A DNA stretch of 43,737 nt, from NCBI RefSeq assembly GCF_001544315.1, contig NZ_BCQG01000029.1, positions 1 through 43,737 on the forward strand, given 5' to 3'. Position 1 is the stretch's first letter. Each line of letters opens with the position of its first letter. A program made the translations under genes and the position numbers. Below the pieces are notes generated by a model. It was not told the DNA's origin. It was given only the letters and a program-made list of their open reading frames with translations, and searched no databases. Shown in pieces: positions 7,175-17,494 of this stretch. The DNA is from Geobacillus jurassicus NBRC 107829 (GTDB lineage: Bacteria; Bacillota; Bacilli; Bacillales; Anoxybacillaceae).

Positions 7175-7443
7175 CCGATCACAACCTTATATAAAATGTG
7201 TCGCTATTTAAAAGTGTATAGGAAAAAAGAGGGAAGTCAATATAAGGATAGTGGAAAAATTGAAAACTTGTTGAACATTGGTGGAATCTTTCGTGAGAGG
7301 CTTTACGCCTGAGTGCATGAGGGGGATGGACAAGAGAATGCGCTTCGGCAGCTGAGCCAAAGCGGTTTTCGTTTTCCCGTGGGCCTGGTGAACATAGGGG
7401 GACAAGAAAGAAGAAAATCCCTTAAAAATTATTAAATATACAT
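7175..7443. other. Intergenic region between fnr and the arginine operon
   Basis: Divergent spacer. The fnr side is AT-rich, but I could not place its promoter with confidence. The middle (7280-7410) has no supported gene, terminator or Fnr box. Confidence 0.5.
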
Positions 7444-7472
7444 TTGATTTTATTTTTATACAGTATTATAAT
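7444..7472 (+). promoter_or_regulatory. argC promoter with overlapping ArgR operator
   Basis: TTGATT at 7444-7449 and TATAAT at 7467-7472 are 17 bp apart, a near-perfect sigma-A promoter. The spacer read on the minus strand gives CTGTATAAAAATAAAATC, similar to the Bacillus ARG box (CATGAATAAAAATTCAAG). ArgR bound here with arginine would block RNA polymerase. This agrees with the known operator-promoter overlap upstream of argC in G. stearothermophilus. Confidence 0.8.
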
Positions 7473-7511
7473 GAGAACTACATGAGGCATACGGTTGAGG
7501 GGGAACGGTTG

Positions 7512-8546
7512 ATGAACGTAGCCATTATCGGGGCGACGGGATACAGCGGGGCGGAGCTGTTCCGCTTGCTATACGGGCATCCGCGTGTGAGCTGCTGCGA
7601 TGTTTTCTCGTCGTCGCAGGACGGAATTCATTTATCGGAAAGTTTCCCGCACATTGGTGATATCGATGGTGCGGTGTTGCATAAACTTGACATCGAGGCG
7701 CTTTCCCGTTACGATGCGGTCTTTTTCGCCACGCCGCCCGGGGTGTCCGGGGAGTGGGCGCCGGCGCTCGTTGATCGGGGAGTGAAAGTGATCGATTTAT
7801 CGGGCGATTTCCGTTTGAAAGACGGGGCGGTGTACGAACGATGGTACGGGCGGCCGGCGGCTCCGACGGAATATTTGGCGCGCGCCGTATACGGGCTGAC
7901 GGAGTGGAACCGAGAGGCGATCCGCGGGGCCACACTCTTGTCCAACCCGGGCTGCTATCCGACGGCGACGCTGCTTGGCCTTGCGCCGCTTGTAAAAGAA
8001 GGGCTTGTTGAAGAGGGCTCGATCATCGTCGATGCCAAGTCCGGCGTATCAGGAGCAGGGAGGAAAGCAGGGCTCGGGACGCATTTTTCCGAAGTAAACG
8101 AAAACGTGAAAATTTATAAAGTGAACGTCCATCAGCACATTCCGGAAATTGAGCAAACGCTGCAAACGTGGAATGAAGCGATGGAGCCGATTACGTTCAG
8201 CACTCATTTGATTCCGATGACACGGGGCATTATGGCGACGATTTATGCGAAGGCGAAACAGCCGCTTTCGCCAAACGACTTGGTAGATTTATATAAAACA
8301 AGTTATGAAGGTTCGCCGTTTGTCCGCATCCGTCAATTTGGACAGTTTCCAGCGACGAAAGAAGTGTACGGCTCAAATTATTGCGACATCGGCCTCGCCT
8401 ACGATGAACGAACGGGACGGGTGACGGTCGTGTCGGTGATTGATAACTTGATGAAAGGAGCCGCCGGGCAGGCGGTGCAAAACTTCAATTTGATGATGGG
8501 GTGGGATGAGGCCGAGGGCCTCCGCTTCCTGCCGATCTATCCGTGA
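7512..8546 (+). CDS. argC: N-acetyl-gamma-glutamyl-phosphate reductase ArgC
   Basis: A 344-residue NADPH-dependent enzyme that reduces N-acetylglutamyl phosphate to the semialdehyde, the third step of arginine synthesis. The dinucleotide fold starts with NVAIIGATGYSGAE, and the catalytic cysteine lies in SNPGCYPTA. The ATG at 7512 follows GAGGGGGA at 7-8 nt; a TTG just before it (7509) is also possible. It is the first gene of argCJBD-carAB-argF. Confidence 0.97.
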   Translation: MNVAIIGATGYSGAELFRLLYGHPRVSCCDVFSSSQDGIHLSESFPHIGDIDGAVLHKLDIEALSRYDAVFFATPPGVSGEWAPALVDRGVKVIDLSGDFRLKDGAVYERWYGRPAAPTEYLARAVYGLTEWNREAIRGATLLSNPGCYPTATLLGLAPLVKEGLVEEGSIIVDAKSGVSGAGRKAGLGTHFSEVNENVKIYKVNVHQHIPEIEQTLQTWNEAMEPITFSTHLIPMTRGIMATIYAKAKQPLSPNDLVDLYKTSYEGSPFVRIRQFGQFPATKEVYGSNYCDIGLAYDERTGRVTVVSVIDNLMKGAAGQAVQNFNLMMGWDEAEGLRFLPIYP

Positions 8547-8562
8547 GGGAAGGGGAACGAAC

Positions 8563-9795
8563 ATGACAGCAACGAAACAAACGGCGCAAGTAACGGCGGT
8601 CGCCGATGGAACGGTCGTCACGCCGAAAGGATTTCAAGCGGCTGGGGTGCACGCCGGGCTGCGCTATTCGAAAAAAGATTTAGGGGTTATTGTATGCGAC
8701 GTGCCAGCATCGGCGGCGGCGGTGTATACGCAAAGCCATTTCCAGGCGGCGCCGCTCAAAGTGACGCAGGCGAGCCTCGCTGTAGAACAAAAATTGCAGG
8801 CGGTCATCGTCAACAGCGCATGCGCGAACGCCTGCACCGGCGAGCGGGGGCTTCGCGACGCCTATGAAATGCGCGAGCTGTGCGCGAAACAGTTTGGCTT
8901 GGCGCTGCACCATGTGGCCGTCGCTTCAACGGGCGTGATCGGGGAATATTTGCCGATGGAAAAAATTCGCGCGGGCATCGAACAGCTCGTTCCCGGTGCG
9001 ACGATGGCGGATGCTGAGGCGTTTCAAACGGCGATTTTAACGACGGATACGGTGATGAAGCGCGCCTGTTACCAAACGACCGTCGATGGGAAAACGGTCA
9101 CCGTCGGCGGGGCGGCGAAAGGATCGGGAATGATTCATCCGAACATGGCGACGATGCTCGCGTTCATCACGACCGATGCCAACATTTCTTCACCGGTGCT
9201 GCTTGAAGCGCTTCGGTCGATTACCGATATGTCGTTCAACCAAATTACGGTCGACGGCGATACGTCGACGAACGATATGGTCGTCGTGATGGCAAGCGGC
9301 CTCGCTGGAAATGACGAATTGACGCCGGACCATCCGGATTGGGAACACTTTTACGAAGCGCTGCGGAAAACGTGCGAAGATTTGGCGAAACAAATCGCCA
9401 GAGACGGCGAGGGGGCGACGAAGCTCATTGAAGTGCGCGTGCGCGGCGCGAAAACGGACGATGAAGCGAAAAAAGTCGCCAAGCAAATCGTCGGGTCGAA
9501 CTTGGTGAAAACGGCTGTCTACGGCGCGGACGCCAACTGGGGTCGGATTATTGGGGCGATCGGCTATGCCGATGCGGACGTCGATCCGGACAATGTGGAT
9601 GTTGCGATTGGGCCGATTGTGATGTTGAAAGGAAGCGAGCCGCAGCCGTTCTCGGAAGAAGAAGCGACGGCGTATTTACAACAAGAGACGGTCGTCATTG
9701 AGGTGGATTTGCACTTGGGCGATGGTGTTGGCGTCGCGTGGGGCTGCGACTTGACGTACGATTATGTGAAAATTAACGCCAGCTACCGGACGTAA
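8563..9795 (+). CDS. argJ: Bifunctional glutamate N-acetyltransferase/ornithine acetyltransferase ArgJ
   Basis: A 410-residue enzyme that recycles the acetyl group from acetylornithine to glutamate and, in Geobacillus-type enzymes, can also use acetyl-CoA. The precursor cleaves itself before the threonine in PNMATML (Ala196-Thr197), giving alpha and beta chains with Thr197 as nucleophile. The N-terminal region has the STGVIGE oxyanion motif. The ATG at 8563 follows GGGAAGGGG. There is no argA or argE here, consistent with the cyclic pathway. Confidence 0.97.
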   Translation: MTATKQTAQVTAVADGTVVTPKGFQAAGVHAGLRYSKKDLGVIVCDVPASAAAVYTQSHFQAAPLKVTQASLAVEQKLQAVIVNSACANACTGERGLRDAYEMRELCAKQFGLALHHVAVASTGVIGEYLPMEKIRAGIEQLVPGATMADAEAFQTAILTTDTVMKRACYQTTVDGKTVTVGGAAKGSGMIHPNMATMLAFITTDANISSPVLLEALRSITDMSFNQITVDGDTSTNDMVVVMASGLAGNDELTPDHPDWEHFYEALRKTCEDLAKQIARDGEGATKLIEVRVRGAKTDDEAKKVAKQIVGSNLVKTAVYGADANWGRIIGAIGYADADVDPDNVDVAIGPIVMLKGSEPQPFSEEEATAYLQQETVVIEVDLHLGDGVGVAWGCDLTYDYVKINASYRT

Positions 9796-9807
9796 GGGGA
9801 GAGAAAG

Positions 9808-10584
9808 ATGGGGAAAACGGTCGTCATCAAATGCGGCGGCAGCGTGCTCGATGAGCTGTCTCCCGCCTTTTTTGCCAGCGTCAGAACGATGCGGGAACAA
9901 GGGATGGATGTTGTCATCGTCCACGGCGGCGGGCCGGAAATCGGACAGATGCTGAAAAAGCTGGGGGTGCCGAGCGAGTTTGTCAACGGCTTGCGGAAAA
10001 CGACGAAAGAGGTGCTTGCCGTTGTGGAAATGGTGCTTTCCGGCAAAGTGAACAAACAGCTTGTGGCGATGCTCGGGCAGCACGGCTTGCCGGCGGTCGG
10101 CGTTTCCGGTGTGGACGGGGGGCTGCTTGAAGCTGAACCGATTGACTTGGCCAAACTCGGCTATGTCGGCCGTGTGAAAACGGTTCGCTCCAGCCTTTTG
10201 CGCACGATGCTTGAGGCGGGCTACATTCCGGTCATTTCTCCGCTTGGCATCGACCAAAACGGGCAGACGTACAACATTAATGCTGACACAGCGGCCGGGG
10301 CGATTGCGGCGGCCATCGGCGCCAGCCAGCTCGCGTTTGTGACGAACGTGCCCGGCATTTTGCAAAACGGTGCGCTCGTGGCAGAGGCGACGGCGGAAAC
10401 GATTGAACGATTGATCGAAGACGGCGTCATCACCGGCGGGATGATTCCAAAAGTGAAAGCGGCGCTCTCCGCCCTGTCCGATGCGCTGCCCGAGGTGATG
10501 ATCGTCAGCGGCAAAACGCCGTTTTATGAGCAAGGAACATGGCACGGCACAACGATCCGCAAAGAAGTGGGGGTATATTTATGA
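9808..10584 (+). CDS. argB: Acetylglutamate kinase ArgB
   Basis: A 258-residue amino-acid kinase that phosphorylates N-acetylglutamate, the second step of arginine synthesis. The N-terminal KCGGSVL and HGGGPEI loops bind ATP phosphates, and [13 protein letters not shown] is the substrate and nucleotide region. It has the short form lacking the N-terminal helix usually tied to arginine inhibition, as in other Bacillus enzymes. It overlaps argD by 4 nt. Confidence 0.97.
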   Translation: MGKTVVIKCGGSVLDELSPAFFASVRTMREQGMDVVIVHGGGPEIGQMLKKLGVPSEFVNGLRKTTKEVLAVVEMVLSGKVNKQLVAMLGQHGLPAVGVSGVDGGLLEAEPIDLAKLGYVGRVKTVRSSLLRTMLEAGYIPVISPLGIDQNGQTYNINADTAAGAIAAAIGASQLAFVTNVPGILQNGALVAEATAETIERLIEDGVITGGMIPKVKAALSALSDALPEVMIVSGKTPFYEQGTWHGTTIRKEVGVYL

Positions 10585-11741
10585 GCGCGCTGTTTCCGAC
10601 ATACAACCGCTGGAACATCGCCGTCCAGTCGGCGGAAGGGACGGTTGTGACCGATGTAAACGGAAAACAATATCTCGATTTTGTCTCGGGCATTGCCGTC
10701 TGCAATCTCGGCCATCGCCATCCGCACGTGCAAAAGGCGATTGAAACGCAGCTGAATCAATATTGGCACGTATCGAACTTGTTTACGATTCCAATTCAAG
10801 AAGAGGTCGCTTCCTTGCTTGTCGCCCATAGCGCCGGCGATTATGTCTTTTTCTGCAACAGTGGGGCGGAGGCGAACGAAGCGGCGTTGAAGCTGGCGCG
10901 CAAACATACGGGAAGACATAAAGTGATCACGTTTTATCAATCGTTTCACGGCCGGACGTTCGCGACAATGGCTGCGACTGGGCAGGAGAAAGTGCATAGC
11001 GGCTTCGGTCCGCTGCTTCCTGAATTCATTCATTTGCCGTTGAATGATGTCGACGCTCTTAAACAGGCGATGAATGATGAAGTGGCGGCGGTGATGCTTG
11101 AGGTCGTCCAAGGGGAAGGCGGCGTCCGCCCGGTTGACCCAGCGTTTTTGCGAATAGCGTCTGAGCTGTGTCAACAGCACGGGGCGCTCCTGATCATCGA
11201 CGAAGTGCAAACCGGCATCGGTCGGACCGGGAAGCCGTTTGCTTACCAGCATTTCGGCGTGGAGCCGGACATCATCACCGTAGCGAAAGGGCTTGGCAGC
11301 GGCATTCCGGTTGGAGCGATGATCGGCAAAGCGTTTTTGAAGGAGTCGTTCGGTCCCGGGGTGCACGGATCGACGTTTGGCGGCAACCCGATCGCGATGG
11401 CCGCTGCCAAAGCGACATTGGAAGTGGTGTTTGATCTGTCGTTTTTGCAAGACGTCCAAGAAAAAGGAAACTATTTGGTTGCGCGGTTAAATGAAGCGCT
11501 CGCCCCGCTTGACATCGTCAAGGACGTGCGCGGGCTCGGGCTCCTTGTCGGGGTAGAGTGCCAAACGGACGTCGCGCCGCTGTTGTCGTTGATTCATGAA
11601 AACGGCTTGCTCGTCCTCTCGGCGGGGCCGAAGGTGATTCGCCTGTTGCCGCCGCTTGTCGTGACGAAAGCGGAAATCGATGAAGCAGTGGACATTTTAA
11701 CAAACGTATTGAACAACGCCAACGCCTCAGCTGCCTTGTAA
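10581..11741 (+). CDS. argD: Acetylornithine aminotransferase ArgD
   Basis: A 386-residue PLP enzyme making N-acetylornithine from the semialdehyde and glutamate. [14 protein letters not shown] binds PLP phosphate, [13 protein letters not shown] holds the PLP-ring aspartate, and the lysine of [13 protein letters not shown] forms the Schiff base. The ATG at 10581 overlaps the argB stop (ATGA). A longer upstream frame lies inside argB and is rejected. Confidence 0.97.
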   Translation: MSALFPTYNRWNIAVQSAEGTVVTDVNGKQYLDFVSGIAVCNLGHRHPHVQKAIETQLNQYWHVSNLFTIPIQEEVASLLVAHSAGDYVFFCNSGAEANEAALKLARKHTGRHKVITFYQSFHGRTFATMAATGQEKVHSGFGPLLPEFIHLPLNDVDALKQAMNDEVAAVMLEVVQGEGGVRPVDPAFLRIASELCQQHGALLIIDEVQTGIGRTGKPFAYQHFGVEPDIITVAKGLGSGIPVGAMIGKAFLKESFGPGVHGSTFGGNPIAMAAAKATLEVVFDLSFLQDVQEKGNYLVARLNEALAPLDIVKDVRGLGLLVGVECQTDVAPLLSLIHENGLLVLSAGPKVIRLLPPLVVTKAEIDEAVDILTNVLNNANASAAL

Positions 11742-11760
11742 ACAGGCGGCCGACGGCTTC

Positions 11761-11793
11761 ATTTTTATTCTTGTTAGTGAATAAAAATTCCTT
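11761..11793 (+). promoter_or_regulatory. Paired ArgR box in front of carA
   Basis: AGTGAATAAAAATTCCTT at 11776-11793 closely matches the Bacillus ARG box. Just before it, ATTTTTATTC (11761-11770) is the exact reverse complement of GAATAAAAAT (11779-11788), giving a second inverted half-box and a possible 10-bp hairpin with an 8-nt loop. The site lies in the 89-bp gap between argD and carA, inside the operon. It could be an internal ArgR operator or a roadblock; I see no convincing -35/-10 pair beside it. Confidence 0.7.
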
Positions 11794-11830
11794 AACGGTT
11801 ATAAAAACTCAAATGATGAGGTGGCGCTAA

Positions 11831-12895
11831 ATGAAAGCGTACTTGCATTTGGCCAGCGGAAAAACGTTCAGCGGCGAACTTGCCGCCCCGCTGGAAAAGA
11901 CGGTGAGCGGAGAGATCGTCTTTTTCACCGGCATGACCGGGTATCAAGAGGTGCTGACCGATCCGTCTTATAAAAATCAAATGATCGTCTTTACGTATCC
12001 GCTCATCGGCAATTATGGCATTAACGAAGACGACTTTGAAAGCAAACGTCCGCACGTCGAAGCGGTCATCGTCTATGAGGCAAGCCGAGAAGGGTTTCAT
12101 TACGGGGCGAAATACAGTTTGGCGGAATACTTGCGGCATTGGAACATTCCGCTCCTGACGCATGTGGATACGCGTGCTCTTGTGAAAGAAATCCGCACGG
12201 AAGGAACGATGATGGCAACGTTAAGCACTTCTCCTGCGTCGGTGGCGGTCGGTGAGGAAGCGGAATTCCCTGTGCGCGCCGTATCGACGAAAACGACGGA
12301 AACATACGGACAGGGGAGACCACATTTGGTGTTGGTTGATTTTGGCTATAAAAAATCGATTTTGCAGTCGCTCGTTGCGCGCGGCTGCCGGGTGACGGTC
12401 GTGCCGCACGATACGACGCCGGAAGCGATCGAGGCGCTGAAGCCGGATGGGCTTGTCCTCTCAAACGGCCCGGGCGATCCGAAACAGTTGCGCCATCAAC
12501 TTCCCGCCATCCGCCAGATGATCGACCGGTATCCGACGCTCGCGATTTGCCTTGGCCATCAGCTCGTCGCCTTGGCGTACGGGGCGGATACGGAAAAACT
12601 CCGCTTCGGGCATCGCGGCGCCAATCAGCCGGTGTGGGACTCCGTGAAGCAAAAAGTGATGATGACGTCGCAAAACCATAGTTACGTCGTCAACGAGGAC
12701 AGCTTGGCGGGCACGCCGTTTGACATTCGCTTCATCAACGTCAACGACGGTTCGGTCGAAGGAATCGTTCATCGCCATAAACCGATTTTGTCGGTGCAAT
12801 ACCACCCGGAGGCGCATCCGGGGCCGCAAGATACCGGCTATATTTTCGACGAATTTTTGCAAACCGTGTTCAAGGGAGAGAACGTCTATGCCTAA
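11831..12895 (+). CDS. carA: Carbamoyl-phosphate synthase small subunit, arginine-type
   Basis: A 354-residue glutaminase subunit that hydrolyses glutamine and passes ammonia to CarB. The C-terminal class I amidotransferase domain has the catalytic cysteine in AICLGHQL (Cys240) and the His-Glu pair in VQYHPEAHPGP. Its place inside the arg operon marks it as the arginine-specific enzyme, distinct from the pyrimidine-operon paralogue expected elsewhere. It overlaps the carB start by 8 nt. A GATGAGGTGG site precedes the ATG. Confidence 0.96.
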   Translation: MKAYLHLASGKTFSGELAAPLEKTVSGEIVFFTGMTGYQEVLTDPSYKNQMIVFTYPLIGNYGINEDDFESKRPHVEAVIVYEASREGFHYGAKYSLAEYLRHWNIPLLTHVDTRALVKEIRTEGTMMATLSTSPASVAVGEEAEFPVRAVSTKTTETYGQGRPHLVLVDFGYKKSILQSLVARGCRVTVVPHDTTPEAIEALKPDGLVLSNGPGDPKQLRHQLPAIRQMIDRYPTLAICLGHQLVALAYGADTEKLRFGHRGANQPVWDSVKQKVMMTSQNHSYVVNEDSLAGTPFDIRFINVNDGSVEGIVHRHKPILSVQYHPEAHPGPQDTGYIFDEFLQTVFKGENVYA

Positions 12896-15800
12896 AGATA
12901 CATCGCTTCAATCGATTCTCCTGATCGGGTCGGGGCCGATTGTCATCGGTCAGGCCGCCGAGTTTGACTATTCCGGCACACAGGCGTGCATCGCCTTAAA
13001 AGAAGAAGGATATCGCGTCATTTTAGTGAACAACAATCCGGCGACGATCATGACCGATGAGGTCCATGCTGATGTTGTGTATTTTGAGCCGCTCACCGTC
13101 GATGCGGTCGAAGCGATTATCGCCAAGGAACGTCCGGACGGGCTGCTGGCGACGTTTGGCGGCCAGACCGGGCTCAACTTGGCGTTTCAGCTGCATGAAT
13201 CCGGGGTGCTTGAAAAGTATGGGGTGAGACTGCTCGGAACACCGATTGAAGCGATCAAGCGCGGGGAAGACCGCGAAGCGTTCCGCGCGTTGATGCATGA
13301 GCTTGGCGAACCGGTGCCGGAAAGCGAAATTGTCACGAGCGTCGAGGAAGCGGTCGCTTTTGCCAAACAAATCGGTTTTCCGATCATTATTCGTCCCGCG
13401 TATACGCTCGGCGGGACGGGCGGCGGCATCGCAGAAAACATGGAGCAGTTTCTTGCTCTCGTGGAAAAAGGGCTTGCCGAAAGTCCGATCAGCCAATGTT
13501 TAATCGAACGAAGCGTCGCCGGGTTTAAAGAAATTGAATACGAAGTGATGCGCGACCAGTCGAATACGTGCATTACGGTTTGCAATATGGAAAACGTCGA
13601 CCCGGTCGGCATCCATACGGGCGATTCGATCGTTGTGGCGCCGTCGCAGACGTTGACGGATGAGGAATACCAAATGCTCCGCTCATCGGCGGTGAAAATC
13701 ATTTCCGCATTAGGGATCATCGGCGGCTGCAACATTCAGTTCGCCCTTGACCCGAACAGCAAACAATATTACTTGATCGAAGTCAATCCACGCGTCAGCC
13801 GCTCGTCGGCGCTCGCGTCGAAAGCAACCGGCTACCCGATCGCCCGCATTGCGGCGAAGCTCGCGGTCGGCTACACGCTCGCTGAGCTCGTCAACCCGGT
13901 GACAAAAACGACGTACGCCAGCTTCGAGCCGGCGCTCGACTACGTCGTCGTCAAGTTTCCGCGCCTGCCGTTTGACAAGTTTCCGAATGCGGACCGGAAG
14001 CTCGGCACGCAAATGAAAGCGACCGGGGAAGTGATGGCGATCGACCGCAATATGGAGCGGGCGTTCCAAAAAGCGGTGCAGTCGCTTGAAGGGAAAAACA
14101 ACGGGCTGTTTTTGCCGGAGCTTGAGGCAAAAACGGATGACGAGCTGAAGCAGCTGCTTGTCGATAAAGACGACCGCCGCTTTTTCGCCATCTTGGAGCT
14201 GCTCCGCCGCGGGGTGACGGTTGAGGCGATTCATGAATGGACGAAAATTGACCGCTTTTTCCTTTGTTCGTTCGAGCGGCTCGTGGCGCTCGAAAAACAG
14301 GCGGCAGCCACCACGATCGACACGATCGATGAGCCGACGTTCCGCTTTTTGAAAGAAAAAGGGTTTAGCGACGCCTTTTTGGCCGAAACGTGGGGCGTGA
14401 CGGAGCTTGACGTGCGGAAGAAGCGGAAAGAGCTTGGCATCGTGCCGTCGTACAAAATGGTCGACACGTGCGCGGCCGAATTTCATTCGGAAACGGATTA
14501 TTACTACTCGACCTATTTCGGCGAAGACGAGCGGAAGAAAGCGAGCGGCAAGGAGAAAGTGCTGATCATTGGAGCCGGACCAATTCGCATCGGCCAAGGC
14601 ATTGAGTTTGACTACAGCTCCGTTCATAGCGTGTTCGCTTTGCAAAAAGAAGGCTATGAAACGGTGATGATCAACAACAATCCGGAAACCGTCAGCACGG
14701 ACTTTGCCGTCGCCGACCGCCTGTACTTTGAGCCGCTCACCTTAGAGAGCGTCTTGGATGTCATTGAAGCGGAACAAATCAAGCATGTCATCGTCCAGTT
14801 TGGCGGCCAGACGGCGATCAATTTGGTCAAAGGACTCGAAGAAGCGGGTGTGCCGCTGTTGGGTGTCACGTACGATATGATTGACCAGCTTGAGGATCGC
14901 GACCGTTTTTATCAGTTGCTTGAGGAGCTTGACATTCCGCACGTGCCGGGCTTGATGGCGAACAGCGCCGAGGAGCTCGCCGCCAAAGCGGCCGAGATCG
15001 GCTACCCGGTGCTGCTTCGCCCGTCGTATGTCATTGGCGGCCGCGGCATGTTTATCGTCCATAGCGAGGCACAGCTCGCCGCTTTGATTGAGCAAGGCGA
15101 GTTGACATATCCGATTTTGATCGATGCGTATTTGGACGGGAAAGAGGCGGAGGCCGACATCGCCACGGATGGGACGGACATTTTACTGCCGACGATTATC
15201 GAACATGTCGAAAAAGCCGGCGTCCACTCCGGCGACAGTTACGCATGGCTGCCAGCGCAGACGCTCACAGACGAAGAAAAAGCGAAAATCATCGACTATG
15301 CGGGCCGGATCGCCAAAAAGCTTGGCTTTAAAGGAATCATGAACATTCAATACGTCATTGCCGGCGGCGACGTATACGTGCTTGAAGTGAACCCGCGCGC
15401 GAGCCGGACGGTGCCGATCGTCAGCAAAACGACTGGCGTTCCATTGGCGCAAGTTGCGACAAAATTATTGCTTGGGAAATCGCTTGTCGACATCGTTGAC
15501 GAAAAAGCGCGCGGGTTGGCGGTTATGCCGTATGCGGTGTTGAAGTATCCGGTCTTTTCAACCTACAAGCTGCCGGGAGTCGACCCGATGGTCGGGCCGG
15601 AGATGAAATCGACCGGCGAAGGCATCAGCATCGCCGCGACGAAGGAAGAAGCGGCGTATAAAGCGTTTTACGCGTATTTGCAAAAGAAAGCAAACGCCAA
15701 TGAAATGTATGTGATCGGCGGCATTGATGCGGCGCTTGCGGCAGAAATCGAGGCGAAACAGCTTGTGATCGTTTCGGATGCGCCGTTTGCCGATTGGGTG

Positions 15801-16016
15801 AAGCGCGACGCGGCGTTGGCGGTCGTCGACTTGGGCAAAGAAGAAGACGAAGCGAATAAACGAATGGCTGCGTTGTCCCGACAATTGCTCGTCTTCACGG
15901 AACGCGAGACATTAAAGCTCTTTTTGCAGGCGCTCGATGTCGATGCGCTCGACGTGCAGCCGATCAACGGTTGGCTTGAAAAGAAAAAACAGGCAGAACA
16001 GGCGGTGATCATATGA
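12888..16016 (+). CDS. carB: Carbamoyl-phosphate synthase large subunit, arginine-type
   Basis: A 1042-residue synthetase built from two homologous ATP-grasp halves, starting [20 protein letters not shown] and, near residue 560, [20 protein letters not shown]. One half makes carboxyphosphate, the other phosphorylates carbamate. The C-terminal regulatory domain is short, as usual for the arginine-specific Bacillus enzyme. The ATG at 12888 overlaps the end of carA, and the stop overlaps argF by 4 nt. A longer in-frame extension into carA has no ribosome site and is rejected. Confidence 0.97.
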   Translation: MPKDTSLQSILLIGSGPIVIGQAAEFDYSGTQACIALKEEGYRVILVNNNPATIMTDEVHADVVYFEPLTVDAVEAIIAKERPDGLLATFGGQTGLNLAFQLHESGVLEKYGVRLLGTPIEAIKRGEDREAFRALMHELGEPVPESEIVTSVEEAVAFAKQIGFPIIIRPAYTLGGTGGGIAENMEQFLALVEKGLAESPISQCLIERSVAGFKEIEYEVMRDQSNTCITVCNMENVDPVGIHTGDSIVVAPSQTLTDEEYQMLRSSAVKIISALGIIGGCNIQFALDPNSKQYYLIEVNPRVSRSSALASKATGYPIARIAAKLAVGYTLAELVNPVTKTTYASFEPALDYVVVKFPRLPFDKFPNADRKLGTQMKATGEVMAIDRNMERAFQKAVQSLEGKNNGLFLPELEAKTDDELKQLLVDKDDRRFFAILELLRRGVTVEAIHEWTKIDRFFLCSFERLVALEKQAAATTIDTIDEPTFRFLKEKGFSDAFLAETWGVTELDVRKKRKELGIVPSYKMVDTCAAEFHSETDYYYSTYFGEDERKKASGKEKVLIIGAGPIRIGQGIEFDYSSVHSVFALQKEGYETVMINNNPETVSTDFAVADRLYFEPLTLESVLDVIEAEQIKHVIVQFGGQTAINLVKGLEEAGVPLLGVTYDMIDQLEDRDRFYQLLEELDIPHVPGLMANSAEELAAKAAEIGYPVLLRPSYVIGGRGMFIVHSEAQLAALIEQGELTYPILIDAYLDGKEAEADIATDGTDILLPTIIEHVEKAGVHSGDSYAWLPAQTLTDEEKAKIIDYAGRIAKKLGFKGIMNIQYVIAGGDVYVLEVNPRASRTVPIVSKTTGVPLAQVATKLLLGKSLVDIVDEKARGLAVMPYAVLKYPVFSTYKLPGVDPMVGPEMKSTGEGISIAATKEEAAYKAFYAYLQKKANANEMYVIGGIDAALAAEIEAKQLVIVSDAPFADWVKRDAALAVVDLGKEEDEANKRMAALSRQLLVFTERETLKLFLQALDVDALDVQPINGWLEKKKQAEQAVII

Positions 16017-16954
16017 ACGCAGTCATGTCATTGAAAGGGAGAGATTTTTTAACGCTGCTCGATTTTTCAACGGACGAAATTATGGACTTGTTGGCATTGG
16101 CCTCCGACTTAAAGGCGAAACAAAAAGCTGGTGTGCCGTACAAGCCGCTTGCCGGCAAAACGATGGCGATGATTTTTGAAAAGCAGTCGACACGCACGCG
16201 CGTGTCGTTTGAAGTCGGCATGATTCAGCTCGGCGGCCAGGCGATGTATTTAAACGGCAACGATTTGCAGCTCGGCCGCGGCGAAACGATCGCTGATACG
16301 GCGCGCGTCTTGTCGCAATACGTTGATGTCATTATGATCCGGACGTTTGCCCATCAAAAAGTCGAGGAATTGGCCGAATATGCGTCCGTTCCCGTGATTA
16401 ACGGCTTGACGGACGATGATCATCCGTGCCAAGCGCTGGCGGATTTGCTGACGATTTATGAAGTGAAAAAAACGTTCCAAGGCGTGAAGCTCGCCTATGT
16501 CGGCGACGGCAACAACGTTGCCAACGCCCTGCTTGCGGCGGCGGCCAAGGTCGGGATGGATATCGCCATTGCCTGTCCGCCGGGCTATGAGCCGAAGGCG
16601 GAATACGTCGAGGCAGCGCGCCGGATCGGCGAGAAAACCGGAGCAACAGTTGTCGTGACGCACGACCCGCTTGAGGCAGTGGCCGGAGCGGATGCGGTTT
16701 ATACGGACGTATGGACGAGCATGGGCCAAGAAAGCGAAAGCGCCGAGCGGCTTAAAGTGTTCCAGCCGTACCAAGTGAATGAACAGCTCGTCAAAGCGGC
16801 GAAGCCGGATTATCTCTTTCTGCATTGTCTGCCCGCGCATCGCGGCGAAGAGGTAACCGCCGGCGTCATGGACGGCCCGAACTCCTTCGTCTTTGAACAA
16901 GCCGGCAACCGGCTTCATGCGCAAAAAGCGATTTTAGTGTCTGTATTATCATGA
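16013..16954 (+). CDS. argF: Ornithine carbamoyltransferase ArgF
   Basis: A 313-residue enzyme joining carbamoyl phosphate and ornithine to citrulline. The carbamoyl-phosphate loop [12 protein letters not shown] and the ornithine motif [11 protein letters not shown] are intact. The start at 16013 overlaps carB; a Met five codons in (MSLKGRDF) is an alternative. It is the last gene of the operon. argG and argH, which complete the pathway, are not in the window. Confidence 0.97.
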   Translation: MNAVMSLKGRDFLTLLDFSTDEIMDLLALASDLKAKQKAGVPYKPLAGKTMAMIFEKQSTRTRVSFEVGMIQLGGQAMYLNGNDLQLGRGETIADTARVLSQYVDVIMIRTFAHQKVEELAEYASVPVINGLTDDDHPCQALADLLTIYEVKKTFQGVKLAYVGDGNNVANALLAAAAKVGMDIAIACPPGYEPKAEYVEAARRIGEKTGATVVVTHDPLEAVAGADAVYTDVWTSMGQESESAERLKVFQPYQVNEQLVKAAKPDYLFLHCLPAHRGEEVTAGVMDGPNSFVFEQAGNRLHAQKAILVSVLS

Positions 16955-17020
16955 ACAAGGCGGAAGCTTATCGCGAAGAAAAAGGCGCGAACAAGAGAAT
17001 GGAATCGCCGTCGACATGAA

Positions 17021-17055
17021 AAGGTGTCCCGGTTGTTTGGGGCACCTTTATTTTT
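17021..17055 (+). terminator. Terminator of the arginine operon
   Basis: AGGTGTCCC pairs with GGGGCACCT (one G-U) around a 7-8 nt loop, followed by TTATTTTT. Confidence 0.85.
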
Positions 17056-17208
17056 GATGGACATTGGATGAAAGCAGTCGGCGCTGCATACGTTGGCAAC
17101 AGTCGTTTCATCCCGACGGACAAAGGCGATGCCATCATTTTCCTTATCATGAACATAGGCAAACCGGGAATGATAACAAATGCAATCGAAGCAAGGGGGA
17201 TGAAATCA

Positions 17209-17388
17209 ATGGGCCAACCGCGCCATTTCAAACCAGGGGATAAAGCGCCGAACAACGGCGTGTACATTGAAATCGGCGAAACGGGCGACAACGTGAAACA
17301 CCCGAAAAAACTGAAACTGAAAGCCGGCGATACATTCCCGGAAACGTCGAATCATAACCGGCATTGGACGTATTTGCGCAAACCGTAA
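17209..17388 (+). CDS. yjzC: YjzC family small protein
   Basis: A 59-residue soluble protein (MGQPRHFKPGDKAPNNGVY...) nearly identical in pattern to B. subtilis YjzC, which also follows argF. Function is unknown. The ATG at 17209 has AAGGGGGA 8-9 nt upstream; an upstream in-frame extension to 17068 has no support. A strong terminator follows at once. Confidence 0.88.
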   Translation: MGQPRHFKPGDKAPNNGVYIEIGETGDNVKHPKKLKLKAGDTFPETSNHNRHWTYLRKP

Positions 17389-17397
17389 AGCAGAATG

Positions 17398-17430
17398 AAA
17401 GCCATTCCGTTTCGGAGTGGCTTTTGATTT
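17398..17430 (+). terminator. Terminator after yjzC
   Basis: AAAGCCATTCCG and CGGAGTGGCTTT form a 12-bp stem (one G-U) with a TTT loop, followed by TGATTT. Confidence 0.8.
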
Positions 17431-17481
17431 GCCGTGCGCATCGCCATCCGTTATAATTATTTATGGTCAAAGAAGGTCAAA
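17429..17481 (+). promoter_or_regulatory. clpB promoter with CtsR operator
   Basis: TTGCCG (17429-17434) and TATAAT (17452-17457) are 17 bp apart. Overlapping the expected start is GGTCAAAGAAGGTCAAA at 17465-17481, a perfect CtsR direct-repeat operator. The heat-shock repressor CtsR should therefore silence clpB at normal growth temperature. Confidence 0.92.
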
Positions 17482-17494
17482 TGGAGGGAACGGC

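Noticed and set aside
6410-7312. Open frame of 300 codons on the plus strand opposite fnr
   Set aside because: It is antisense to the clear Fnr coding sequence, has no ribosome site and runs into AT-rich spacer.
10524-11459. Open frame of 311 codons on the minus strand opposite argD
   Set aside because: Antisense shadow; argD is complete and recognisable on the plus strand.
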